The notes beneath the pieces were generated by a model. The model worked only from the letters and a program-made list of their open reading frames with translations. It was not told the DNA's origin and ran no database searches. From Epiperipatus broadwayi (taxonomy: Eukaryota; Onychophora; Udeonychophora; Euonychophora; Peripatidae), in assembly GCA_028023455.1 (NCBI GenBank), contig JAQFVV010000013.1, forward strand, positions 13,960,258 through 14,024,257: a DNA stretch of 64,000 nucleotides, read 5' to 3'. Shown here in pieces: positions 22,148-35,439 of the stretch (positions within the stretch are counted from its first letter, which is position 1; every line of letters begins with the position of its first letter). A program made the translations under genes and the position numbers.

Positions 22148-25100
22148 ATTATATATTGATGACTTAAATTAAAAGTGTTGTATTTAATAATAATATTTAT
22201 AGTCATGACACTAATAGGACAAATTTTGTAGTTAATAAGGATAAAGAGTTTATGGCTTTACATATTTATTTAAAATGGATAATGCCAAATGTATAAACAT
22301 AAGAAATTTGATACTTGTAGATTGAATTACAGAAATTTGTTCATCTTGTACATGTTAAGTGGTAATTTAAAATAGGCAGCTGTACTTAATTTAAGTATAT
22401 GTTTATTTATGTGGTTTCTCAAGTACATATCTTAAGTATATAGAAAGTTATTTCAAGATTAGCTACATTTAATTGGTTAGTGGTGATAAAAAAACTGTAA
22501 CAAATTCCATTTATAGTTAATTCTCTCTCTTTTTTTTTTTGATTTCTAAAATCTACAGATTTGCAACTTTCAAGAATTTATTTTAAATCTTAGTATATAA
22601 ACTATTTTTAGAAATCTTAAATATCTAACTTACAGTTGAATGGGTATTTGCATAGTTTTCTAACCCAATTATTTAATATTATTTTCATTCATTACACATC
22701 CAAAATGCTACAATGCCATTTATGGTTAATTGCTTGAAACTTCTAATTCAGTCTATAAATTATTTTCCAGGAAGTCCACTGGCAGAGATCATAGTCTGCT
22801 TATCCAAGTACTGTTTAATACTGTCATGAAGTACTAGACTTCAAGATCTATGGATAATGGTTCATATCTGTCACTTTCAATACTTGTTTTATTTAATTAA
22901 CTACTTTAAAAAATCTTCAGCTTTAATTTTTAGTTATATTTGGTACTGTACTATATTTTGTAAAAGGAGCTTTATAGATAGCAAAATCCATTTATCCTTT
23001 TGATGCTTTGACTCTGATTTTAAATTGGCAGCATATGCATTTTATTAAATGGGAAAAAGAACCACAATCAGAAAGCAATGCAACAAATCAATTGATATGA
23101 ACATGAATTCAGTGATAAAATACATTTGCACTTTTAGCCCACATTTAAGTATTATATTTTCATCTCTTTCTTATCACTTAATAACATTAAAAATATCAGG
23201 CCAACATGTATCCAAAATATGTTAAAGAAGATGTCATTTTGTTGACATATTTTCCAGGCTAAAACTTGACTTCTTTTTTACTTTACTCATGTGATTTTAT
23301 TAAAATTGAAATATCATCAATAGCATTTTATATATTTTTTTTACAAGAAAGGTAGGTTTATCATACAAATACAACAATTTATTTATAGCTTTTCTAATTG
23401 CTGCCCTAGCCTTTAGACACTTATAATTTCCCCTATTCGAATTTTAAAAATCTTTATAAATCTTTGCAATTCATAATTTTATAGCATTAAATCTTTGGCC
23501 ATTTTTCAATAATAATCTGCCTTGTTTTCTACAAAAGATTCCACAATGATTATAAGGTTATTAAAACTGTCAAGTCAGAATGAGAAGTTTGGTGTAAACA
23601 TATTGCTGTCAATAGAAACTTTGTTAAAAAATAGTATATAAACTCCAATATTTCAAAAACAAATTCTTGATTTTATGTTAACTTCCCTCACATTTGTTAA
23701 ATATAAAAATTCAGAACTAATGTAAAACTTAATAAGATTCTATATCAACACATATCAATGAGACTGTCTTGTATTAACCGAGCTATACTGTCAATCACTT
23801 TCAATTATCTATGCACATAAAGATAGATTTGTGACAGTGTGCAGTCATTGTTCTGGAATTTTGTATTCTAAATCCTTTTTAATTAATTAATCAAATAGTA
23901 AACAATCAATAATAAAGAATATAGCATATGTTTCAATGCTATCTGAATTCTCATTAAATACATTGTAGAGGTGAATTATTTTGAGCTAATTGACTTTTAA
24001 ACATTGAAAGACTTTGTTTTATAGAATAAAATACAAGAATTTCTAAAACTCCACATAACATTAAATTATGTTAGAATAGAAAAAGTAACATTAAATTATG
24101 TTTGATTGTGTTTCCATAGAAAACATGGATTATTGTATAATATAATCTAGGATGGGAGAGAATAGTTGTAAATTCTATCATTTTAACATTTATTCAGATG
24201 CCAACCAGATACTAAAAGCCAATTAAACTAAAGAAATTTAATTAATTTATTTGCCATATAATACAAAATTTATATTTAGCTATTAATTAGCAAAAATAAA
24301 AAATTAAATTTATTATGACTATTAATTTTTTTTTATTTATTATATTTTTATATCTTATTTGGTTAATATTTACATAAATTATCTAAAATGTTGGGTTCCA
24401 ACCTAATTGTCATACTTCCCAGAATTCCTCCATTTACTTTGCCATGTTCTAGTTTAATGCAAAAAGTCATCTATCTAATTAAACACCAAGATAGAAGATA
24501 CTGCCACATTAACTTTAAAAGCAATAAATAATCTTTTTATTAACGTATTATAACCTATTCTATGTGGATGTGCGTTAACTTGAAACACACTTTCATATAC
24601 AATAAAAGATAATACTATTTTCTATTTTAATAATGCATAAAATTTAAAATAAATAAATTTCTCAGAGTATTTCAATAAATGTGAATTACTATTCTTAATA
24701 AATTTTAAAGTAAATATTTTCAAATAGAATGTTTCATACTAAAACAACTAATTAAGTATAAATTGATTTGTGTTTAACTAAGGCTAGAAATTTTAAATAT
24801 AAAGTTGACTAATGATTTATCTCAGAGTTATGAATCAATTAGAATCATTTACATAAAACAAAAACAAAAAATGTATGAATGTAAAGTTTATTAATTTAAC
24901 TTAGGATATTATAATGTAAAAGGGAATTTTATGTACATCATCTTACCCTATACCTTTGTATTTCAGATAGCAACAATAACAAATAATAGTGTATCCAATC
25001 CAAATAGATTTATATGTAATCTAATATTTTAAATATGACCTTTATTTTGTAAATATGCAGTTATGATGTTTCTTTAATAATGGCAAAATAGAAATATTAA

Positions 25101-25330
25101 AATTAATAATTGCTTTATTATACAATATAGAATAAAGTATAAACGAAAAATAACAAAATTCATTATAAAAATTATATAAAATACTTAATAAATATTAATA
25201 TTTGTTTTCTAAGTTTTATCTAAGCTTGAGATATAAAAGTGTAGAATCATATAGTGTTGCAAATGCACTAACAATTAATCAAAGTAGGTTGCATATTATT
25301 TTAAATAAATCCTCAATTTAAATAATGGGG
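22148..25330. other. 3.2 kb of AT-rich DNA without recognised features
   Basis: Many short A/T runs, no long frames, no repeat partner noticed, no splice-bounded exon. Confidence 0.45.
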
Positions 25331-25349
25331 GATGATGATGATGATGATG

Positions 25350-25431
<82 letters not shown>
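25331..25431. repeat. Compound microsatellite (GAT)7 then (AAT)~27
   Basis: Perfect GAT units at 25331-25351 change into perfect AAT/TAA units to 25431. Perfect arrays of this length are likely to be polymorphic. Confidence 0.95.
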
Positions 25432-25433
<2 letters not shown>

Positions 25434-27589
25434 GTTCTATGCTGTCCTTAATTAGTTTATACCAACAATGAATCAATAATTAATCAACATTGATTAATAA
25501 TACTGGAGAAGTTTTTCATTCTTTAAAAAAAAAACAAATAAAATTATTACTTAGCATTCCAAAATTATATTAAAAACATATGGCTTATTCATTACACCTC
25601 AAGATTCTTTGCGGATTTCTTTGAAAATTTTTAGGAGTAAAACTCTCCTAACAATATATATAACTCATATCATTAGGATGTCTTATTGCATACTTTAGAT
25701 TTCAAAATTAATGTCTACACATAGCAGTGCATAAAATGGTTTCTTACAGATCTATTTATCTAACTAAGAATTATTAACTTCTTATAAAGACCAAAAAAAC
25801 ATGTAATAATTTCAATATAACATATTTTATATAAGTTTTCAAAGTTAGTTACATTAATACAATCTAATCCTAATGTAAATCATATATGTAATCATATCCA
25901 ATATTATAAGTAATAAAATTGTTACCTATACATTCATATAATAATATCTAAAGAACTTTAATAAGTTTTTATTACCCTAATAATGATAACTAACTAAATA
26001 AGAAAGAATTATAATAAAGTTCACTAAGTAATCTATCTGTTTATACTCCAATGGTTATAATGATTAAAATGTATCCCAAAGAAATGTTTATACTTGTATA
26101 ATATTCTAATGTTTTGGAGAATTCATGCATAAATTATAATAAAAGCATCAAAGATGATATGAAGCACAATTAATTTTCTTTTGTAATTTATTCCTTATTG
26201 GAATGTAATATCAAGATAAATAAAATTTTATTAAGCACATTAGTTAATCCAATGTGAGTTATATTTAACATAATCCATTTTAGAGCTAGGTGATACATTT
26301 GACTTTTATAATATTAATATCTCCATTTATAATACACTAGCAGTATTAAAATATTTGACATTTATAAGTCATTATTCATTTCTTCAAGCACTGGAGGTGA
26401 ATCACAGTTTAGTATACAAAGCAATTTAATCCATTTGAAAAGACATTATAACTTTATATATAAAGGATTGGCATTTTATTAATCCATTGGTTTATAAATA
26501 TTTAGTCTACGTTGCTACATAGTTCATATCATTTATATTATATATGATCAAGAAAATTGGCTATAACCCATAAACATATTGATTTCACTGACTTATAATT
26601 AAAGTTCAGTTTTTTATTAAGGCACAAAATTTATGATGGTGTATTTGAATTTAAACATATTACTTAAAGTTTTTTTTAATAATTTATGATGAGATAATCC
26701 ATAATATTAAGACAAAATATTCACACTTTTAATACAAATGACAAAATGTTAACACTGGACCAAGCCAATGTAATCTAAGCTGTCTGTAAGCTGCAACCAA
26801 AAAGACTGTTATTATGGCTATTATTGGAAAACTAGGGCAAATCACCGAACCTGAATAACTCAACACTCATTAAAGTATAAGAAATTTAAGATTAAGCCTG
26901 AAGCATCCAATTCATCTGTATTTTTTTCCAATCATGAGAGAGAATGCAGCCATAGCTGTGATGCAATGCTGTTAGAGTTGTGAAGAAAGAAACGTTCACA
27001 AATTTTAGTTTATTCATGTTCATAACTAATATTTAGATAATTATAATTATTTATATATAACTCAGTTATAAAATATAAATTTAGTTTACATATGTGTTTA
27101 TAACTATAATCATGGTATATTTAAATTATATATTTTTGAGAGTACTAGCCTAGATAATTCCTCCAAAACTTGATAGGGGTTTTGACTTTGTCTCAATACA
27201 TTCAGCAATGCATTGTCAGTTACAAGTTCATTCAGTACCAAAAGATGTAATAGTCCAGAAATAATAATATTTATAAGTAGTATAGGCTCAGCAATAAATG
27301 AGTTCAATTTATTCCTATAGTTGCAAATGAAAATGTATCAATATGCACTGTGAAATAAATATTTATGGGTCTATATTAAAAAGAAATTTTTTTCATTAAT
27401 TTAAGTTATAATTGTATGGGAAAATAAACCAGATCTGAAACAAATCAAAATTATTAAATAAGAAAGTTATCAGGTTATTTAAATTTCATATTATAATGGT
27501 CAATAGAACCTCCTAAACCTATCTTCCATGCTAGGGCACCATTAGGTTATTCAAACCTAGAATATTTACAAAGGTGATTAAATTACATA
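25432..27589. other. AT-rich DNA, one island of mixed composition
   Basis: 26750-27000 is richer in GC and contains short non-repetitive words. The open frame at 27110-27307 (minus, 65 codons) has no recognised domain. No support for a gene. Confidence 0.4.
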
Positions 27590-27852
27590 ATTATACTAAT
27601 ATTCAAATAAATGTTCTGGGCAAGCATACAGAAATGGTAATCTTTATAATTTAAACTTGGCTTTTATTAATGCTAATTAGCATGCTTTTAATATGTAAAA
27701 TATTATAAACATAACATTATTACTTCTTTAGTGTTCTGAACTTTTTACATATCAAAAGCATGCTAAGCATTAATAAAAGATACGTTTAAATTATGAAGGT
27801 TACATTTTCTGTATGATTACCCAGAACATTTATTTGAATATTACAATTATCC
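27590..27852. mobile_element. Small hairpin element (about 110-bp inverted arms)
   Basis: 27590-27700 and 27743-27852 are inverted copies, roughly 88-90% identical (shared 'attcaaataaatgttctggg', 'cttttattaatgct' and 'agcatgctttt'). The spacer is only about 42 bp. MITE or foldback type; no coding capacity. Confidence 0.75.
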
Positions 27853-27879
27853 AAAAATTGACAAAATATCTTTGTTTTT

Positions 27880-28800
27880 GATTTATGATAATATTAAGAA
27901 AACTAACATTGAAAAGAATGTATGTCAGGGTGATTCCATATTTTCAAAACTTTTTTACATTTTGCAGATAATATGCTTATTTGTGCAACTAAGGCTTCAG
28001 AGCTTAGGAAATATTCTAAGAGTTGTCAGATGAAATTAATAAAATAGGACAAAAGATAAAAGTTAACGAGATTAAAAATAATATTTAATGGATTTTCTCA
28101 AAACAAAATTAGATTCATAATCATGAATTAGAAAAATTTAATGATTACAAATATCTTAGTTAGATTATTAATACAGATGGGAACATAATGTATAAAATTA
28201 CTTATAAAATTAAATTTGGATGGAGTATTTTTAAACAATTCAAAAAAATGCAAAACTCTCCATATAGTAGTGCCATCTTGTGCTAACAATAGCAATCAAT
28301 GAATGCCAGTGATCATGTGATGTTTAATGGAGTATTTTTGGTGAAAATAACTAGAAAGATAAATATACTTATGTGTTTGAAAAAGAAAGCTTTTAATAGT
28401 TGTATTTACAGATGTGATTTGGACGCTTAACAAAAGATCAATATACAGCCTTCAGATTACTCAATGAAATATGGAGAGAGTTGTTAGAAATAATTGGAAG
28501 AGATAGAAAATGAAATACATGAATAAAAGACACAAACAAATGTCACTGACATTATTGGAAGAATTAAGAAACCAAAATGGAGCTAAAATGGATATATTGC
28601 TAGAGAAAATAATAGATTGTTAGTTATATTGGATCCCAAGAGTTTATAAAAAGAATACATGTGAAATAGAGTGATAAAATCAAAAAAAATTCTTTGTGTT
28701 GTAGAGAAGAGAGTTTAGAGGTCATAAAAATTGGATTAAACGTGGAGAGACCTTCATCCTGCAGTGGAGAGATAATGATTGACAATTATAAATGATAGTA
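27880..28800 (+). pseudogene. RTE-like LINE reverse transcriptase and C-terminal remnant
   Basis: The RT catalytic box is visible as FADNMLICA at 27960-27986, with FADN instead of FADD. Next come DYKYLS...INTDG (the 'Y.YLG..i..dg' block), then, after an inserted fragment, a degraded 'RRWK.N.YM' part. The end reads WIPRVYKK and KNWIKRGETFI (28726-28752), resembling the 'W.P...kR..GRP..RW' C-terminus of RTE elements. Frameshifts and stops are frequent. The copy was broken by a later 94-bp insertion at 28233. Confidence 0.65.
28220..28339. mobile_element. Short internal-deletion copy of the hammerhead palindrome family with 13-bp TSD
   Basis: The 13-bp 'atggagtattttt' occurs at 28220-28232 and 28327-28339. 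Between them, 94 bp contain 'caaaactctccatatagtag', 'caatcaatgaatgccag' and 'tgatcatgtgatgttta', which match the two ends of the elements at 19.1 and 42.2 kb with the ribozyme core deleted. The insertion sits within an RTE LINE remnant, so it is younger than that LINE. Confidence 0.75.
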
Positions 28801-31800
28801 TTTTTTTTATTATAAGTACATTGAAATATACATAACTCTAACTTAAAAATATTATTTCAAATAAAAAAATTACTCTATGGCTCTTTTTCTTACATCAAAT
28901 TATATGATATGTAGAATTGGTATCACCACACTTATAATATCTATTACCATGCTTGTCAGTCAATGGCTGCATGAGATGAAATAAAGAAGACAAGGCAACA
29001 GACAATCACAAAAAACAAATCATCAAATATATATGCATACATATATATAAGCAATGTGTTAAAGTAAAACTCATGTTAAAGAATTCGTTTTAATATTTTA
29101 TCTGGATTTTTTAAAAATACTTTGTTTTTATTTTCGATGACATATATTGTAAATAAATAATATTAATAAGTTTAAAAAATGAAGTGCATTTGAAAAATAA
29201 CAGTGAGAAAAATAATAGTAATTATGACACATATTGCTATCTAGGTACTCTCATATAGGAATAAATTATGCCTATTAGAATAATATAAAACCATATGTAA
29301 AAAATGTGATCCTACTATTCCCATTTCATTCACATATATAATTTTTTAGTTTTTCCATCTTGGAAAATATCTTTCATGCATACAAGAGCACAACATTTAT
29401 GACAATTACTTTCATAAATAATAAATTAATATGACTATGTATTAAGATTATTTAGAATTTGTCTGAATGGGTGTGTGAAAGGAATTTTGTCTTTACAATA
29501 TGCATAATGAATAATTATATCAATACAATGATATACAGCATGTCAGTGATTATTTAGAAGAAATCATCTCTAAATGTACTAGGGATATCATAATATTTCA
29601 AGACAGATTTAAATTAATAAAAATTATTTAACTGAAAGTCTGCCCCTTTACAATGACTTATTTTATATACGAATTAAATATTACTTTGTGGTAACTTTTC
29701 TATATACTTTCTAGAGTCAATACTGTAGTTATAAAAGCTGATGTAACTCTTAGACTTCTTAACCAATGTTTAAATTTACCTTTACCCACAACATATCAAT
29801 AAATTCTTTAAAATAGTTCTTGTTGTTTGACAACCCATTCAAATTCTCTTATGCATAAACTTATTCATGTTTTAGTCAAAATAAGAGTCAGATCACATGA
29901 CCCTATCTCTTAAGCTTGTAAGTTATAAACAATGACAATTGTCAATTTCTCTACAAGCTTTATGATAAATGCTTAGCCAGAGCCAGCACTTAAAATATAT
30001 CTGTCAGAAACCCCCCCAAACCCCTGACCATGGTTTTGTGCGTTGGCACTCCTCAGAGAGGTGTCAGGGTAGGTTCATGTTTTCTATTAAAAAAGTTATA
30101 TTCACTCAATAATAAAATATTTACACTATTATTTAATTTTATGTGTTATTTCACTATTAATAACTATAATTTATTATGTATATAGTTCAATATTCTAAAT
30201 TTTTGTATATTGTTTATTGATATAACTTTTATATTTTATTAAGACCACCAAACTAAGTTAACTTTAAATAACATGATTGTTATATCTCTTTCATTCCCAT
30301 TAGCACTCACTAATTAAAAATAGTTTTATTCATATCCTCTTACACATAATTTGTTTATATTTTCTATTAACAAAATAGCTTTTTTTGTTTTCTTCAATAA
30401 TAAAATATTTATATTACGTTATTAGTTATTTTTAATGCTTATTAATAGCTAAATTGTATAATATAGTTTGGCAATTAGGAATTCAAACAGGATTTATTTA
30501 AAAGAAAGAAATTTAAATTTTCATACTTAGAATATTTATTCAATAAACTTTTAAAAGCCATTAAAACACTTTGCATTTTAATTTTTTTATTCATATGTTA
30601 TGCTGATAACTATAAAAAAATCAAATGGTTTGTTCCCCTAGATACATTTTTTGGACTTTAATATAGTACAATCATGTAGAAATTTCATTATCATGAAATT
30701 TGTTAAGAACTAAATATTTTGGCATGCAATAGGATATTTTTAAAAATGTTTTTACTTATTCTATTTTGCCTAGATAGATTATGAATCGATTATGAGTTTT
30801 TAACTAGAGAATAAATTTGCACCCACATCCAATGAAATATGGCACAAAAAAGATATTATTAAAAATATAGAAAATTGAAAATTTTTACAAATATAATCAA
30901 TTTAAGATCTTCATGCTTTCTTAGCAAAGTACTTTAGATTTGCCTATATAAATGAATTTAGGTTAAAAAGATAAGATGGACCATTCTTATCTTTTCAAAG
31001 GTTTTATTTTGTGCTTTGGATTGAGAGTATTTCATTTATTCAATAAACCAGTTTTGGGATGTTACTATAAGTTATTACACACACATATATATAATATTCA
31101 AATACAAGTACATTGTCTATACTAAATTTAATGTAATTAAAAGGGACTTGAAGTCAGACTTTCAAGCTCCATATAGCTATTGCTGCATGACCATATAACC
31201 AGTCCGTACACAACAGTTCTTAATTAATAATTTTGTAAATATGAATTTTTTTTTATTTACTGATTTCATAAGTTTTATTTTATTTACTTTTCACTAACTT
31301 TTATATAACTATTTTTTCTAATTTTATCTCTGTATGTATTTTAACATACTCGCACATACATAATAGAATATTAGCAATCTGTTATTAAAACAACACTATA
31401 ATTAAATAGCAAAAGGAATTTCATTTGCTGCTTAAATGTAGAGTTGCCTTTATAACAGATTGTTACATATTGTATTAGTTTGTTCAAGTATTAGGACCAA
31501 GCAGAAGTGATTTTTATATATATTAATTAAAATTACCTTAAATTCTAAATTAAGCAAGACTATCCAAAGAAAATAAACTCTATAACACAACCAACGATTC
31601 TCTGCTAAGCAGATTTCTCAAGTATAAAGGATTAAAAAGATATCAAAAATATATACTAATTATTTTCCACAATTCCAAATTACATCCCACACCCTTTAAT
31701 ATTAAAAGAAGTTAACCAAGTAAATTCCTTCAGAATCATAAATTAAGGAATAGGAAAAAATAAACTTCTATAAGAGTATTTTTAATCTTAAGAGTGTGTA

Positions 31801-34800
31801 GGGTATAATTAGGAATTATGGTAAATAGTATATATTCATTTATATGTTTTTAGTCCTTTGTATTTGAGGTCTGTTTTGGCAAGAAAACTATTGGTTGTAT
31901 TATTAATTTTGAATTTGGAGTAATTTTAATTATTTTATTGACTAGTTTAATATTTATATATATTTTAGGAGATAGTGAACTTTCCTACTTAAAATGTTAT
32001 ATATTAATTAAACAGTTTATTTCTAATCCTGGGTGAAAATAATATGCTGAGTATCAAATTATCAACATAGATGTGGACATTTAGATCTTAATACTCAATA
32101 TTTTCTGAAGAACAAAGTTTATTTATGAGATACATGCCAGGATAGGCTCCCTTTCTGTGTTAGTGAATATTTGCTATATAGTAAAGTTAATATTAGGGAT
32201 ATGATGATAAAAAAACCAAAAAGTTTAAATATATATGTATATATAATAGCTATATTTATATTTTTGATTTAGATTCATAAAACAAACTGCAAATATATCA
32301 TATATTATTATTTTCAAACAAAAATATCTATTGCAGTAAGATTGTGAAATAATAGACACAAGACTATTAGAATTTAAGAATATGCATAAAGTTATATCAT
32401 CTAATTTTAATAATGCTTCTATTAATCCAATTTATAAAAATAAAAATTTTAGAAAAGCCTATAGTAATTATTATAAAATATATCATTTCAATTAATTTCT
32501 GCAAAAAATATTTTCAAAATTTTTTTATTAAATGAATTTTCCCCTGAAATAAATGTTTAGTTTCCAGTGACTCATCATTATTCCAAAAAAATGAGGACTT
32601 TGGATGTAGTTTTCATTATGAAGAAAATGCAAAAATTTAATGAACAAAGGCATAATTTATTTATTGTTTTTTTAATATTTTAGTCCAATATTTGATTCAG
32701 ATAACTAAAAAGTCACTTAGCACTGTTTAACATATATACCTACTTTCTATTCCAAAATTCATATGAGGACTTTGGATGTGATGGTATGAGAGAGGTTATT
32801 TGAAATGGCACTTAAGATGAAACTTATCCTAAGCAGTAATGTGTTTTAACCCAAACTTTATTTTTTTTTTTTATAAAAGTCAGTTAATCAGACATCATTT
32901 AATTTAAATGTAGAAAAGAGTAAGAAATGTCACTTTTTGTTTTCTAAATTTATTATATGGTATGGTTGTGCTATTCTTTCTCATTAAATGATATGTTTGG
33001 AATGCAACATATACAATACTACTTTTAAGGATTAATATTCAGAAACATTCACTAGTATAATAGTTATTAATGGGGATTTTTCTGCAATTTTTAATTTGGA
33101 TAATTATAAGTTTGAAAAAATGAATCAATTTATATCTAAGTATTTTGATGCTGAGGTACAATACAGAAGTCAATGTACCCCTGCTGCACTTAATAGTTTA
33201 AAAAAAAAGTATTTTACACAGTGATATAATGAATTCAGTAAAAAATAGTTGTGTGTAGGATTTTTATCAAATTTAACATACAAACATACATAAGACTGTT
33301 TGTCATAAAGGCACTGAAAAATTTTCAAAAATACCCTAGGTGAAAATATATGATGAAATCAAAAAATATAATACTCAATTTATTTTTGTAAAAAACATAC
33401 ACACAAACAAATATGTTTTAATCAAATTTTGCAGTCAAATGAATTAATAATAGTAGCAGACTTTCTAAAAAGTGTGTTATGATGAATTTAAACACAGTTT
33501 TCATTGGAGAGGATAACTCCCATTTACATTACAAAGATTTGTAATAATTATTTCTTTTCTTAAGAAGATATGTAGAGAGTAACTATTAGAAAAAATATAT
33601 AAATTTTTCAGAAAAATAGTTTAGCTGCAGAAGTTAAAAGCCTGTATTTTAATATATTAAATAAACAAACTAAACAATCTCTATATAATATACGCTACAA
33701 TTTATTTATGTTTCAAAGTCAATTAATTAACTTGTATAGTTATTAGCTGAAACACACAGGCTTATTATATACCTGTGTTTAGATATGTAATATATAGGGT
33801 ATATGGACACAGACTTTCACATGCCCCACCACTCTCCACACTATCTCATAACACTGCTACACTTGAACACATATATGTTGAAAAGATAAATAATCACCAA
33901 TATATGTATTTCATGCTAAACCAGCAATCATCAGTTGGTCCAGATTACTATCTCTACACATATATGCTATAAGTGCTCAGATATATATTAAGATAGCCAA
34001 TCCTCATACTTTAATGGACATGCTTAAATCTACTCCACACTCCAACTCTTCAACCATCCATCCAATTGAAAATCTGATGATGGAACGGCTCAAAGGCCAC
34101 CCTGAGGCTTAACATTTTATTCCTTGTCTTAATTTTTTTAAGGTGATAAAAGATAGGATTGTAACTGTCATATTTTCACTTTGGCTGCTAAAAATGATAA
34201 TAGTAAAAGATTAAAATCGTTAATAAAATTGCTAAAATACATAATATACCTAGTTTTCTTAACTTTGTTGGATTTATCGTTTGTTTATATTTATTCACAC
34301 ACATAACATTGTTTAATTTTATCACATTTTTTTTTAGTAGCTCAATTTCAATATGTCTCTAGAATGATGACGTTCAGTCTCAAATACCAGGGCTTTGGGA
34401 TTATCCTTATTTCATTTTAATATTATATAAAAAATATAATAATATTTTTGTTTACATGATTAACTTCATTTCAAATCAATAATAATCTATGCAAATATAT
34501 TCGTTTTGTTAATTTTTTCTAATATCAACACAGATACCCATTTTTGGTACTATTTTCCTAAGATAACTTTTTGTTCCTATTACGAATATAATGACTTTTA
34601 ATATATCCTTAAAATTTAATTTTGAACTCTAGTACCTCATATTCTACGGGAGGGAATAATGTTTCCATAAGAGATCAGATTCTTCAAACTTTTGAAATTA
34701 AACTTTTTAGACACAAGTTTATATATAGGCACACATGCAGATTTATTTTCCAAATGACTAATACGCGCGGGCACATATACATTTATTAATTTATTACATT

Positions 34801-35047
34801 TCAAGAACAAACTTTACCTAATTTTCTTTTTTACATATATTATTGTTAATATACAAAGGGTAATTGATTAATAAGAATTATTTGTCGACTTTTGCCAACA
34901 AATATAAATTCAAAAATATTTAAAAAGTTAATTGATTTTCGGAGAAAGAGTATAAATCTTAACGCATTATTTTTACTTTTCGTTATTGTTTATGTTTTCG
35001 TTTCTTTCATCTGTCACTTTTTATTTTTAATTTTAAGAAGAAAAATA
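28801..35047. other. 6.2 kb of AT-rich intergenic DNA
   Basis: Mostly simple AT-rich sequence. Islands worth noting: a C-run and GC-rich patch at 29997-30080 (cccccccaaacccctgacc, then 'gtgttagg'-like words), and 33770-34110, where a hairpin (acacaggcttattatatacctgtgt, 33754-33778) precedes open but unrecognised frames. No gene is supported until 35048. Confidence 0.4.
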
Positions 35048-35220
35048 ATGTTTGAAAAATATTTTTTATTTATCTGGTTATTTACTGTTTTAGATATAAG
35101 CTTTGAGACCTGCCCTAATGACCCATCACAAAATTCCGGAACAACACTTTTTTTAAAAGAACTATTTATAGGGAAATGTCTTCAATATCAGATATCTTCT
35201 CCCTACGCACAATGTTCCAG
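35048..35220 (+). CDS. Second ADP-ribosyl cyclase (CD38/BST1-like), first coding exon
   Basis: From the ATG at 35048 the frame gives a signal peptide (MFEKYFLFIWLFTVLDIS) and then CPNDPSQNSGTTLFLKELF, IGKCLQYQ and AQCS. CD38 and invertebrate cyclases begin their mature part with 'GTT..L.E.FLGRC..Y......CS', so the GTT, the [IL]G[KR]C and the second Cys (a disulphide pair in CD38) are all here. The exon ends AG/GTAAGA (GT at 35221), phase 2. The frame is open upstream to an ATG at 34892; that start would add a cytoplasmic basic segment and a second hydrophobic stretch, giving a type II membrane protein like CD38. I chose 35048 because it starts directly on a signal peptide. No exon 2 was found downstream; the Tigger insertion lies just 220 bp into the intron. 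Confidence 0.72.
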
Positions 35221-35439
35221 GTAAGAAACTATAAATATTTTAAACTTATTAGCAGAGTCATCCCGGTAAAAAGCGGGCCCTGTGCAATGTTTTCATGCAG
35301 GGCTTCTTTTATGATGGATAAAAAAATATTTAGACATTTAAAAAAATTACCGTATTTGCAGATATAGATATATGGTTTTACAATAATCGCTCCAACCCCC
35401 TCTAAAAATCTTTCAAGAAAAAAAAAAAATTTTACATTA

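Noticed and set aside
25331-25431. CRISPR-like regular array
   Set aside because: It is a plain trinucleotide microsatellite without spacers; the organism is an animal.
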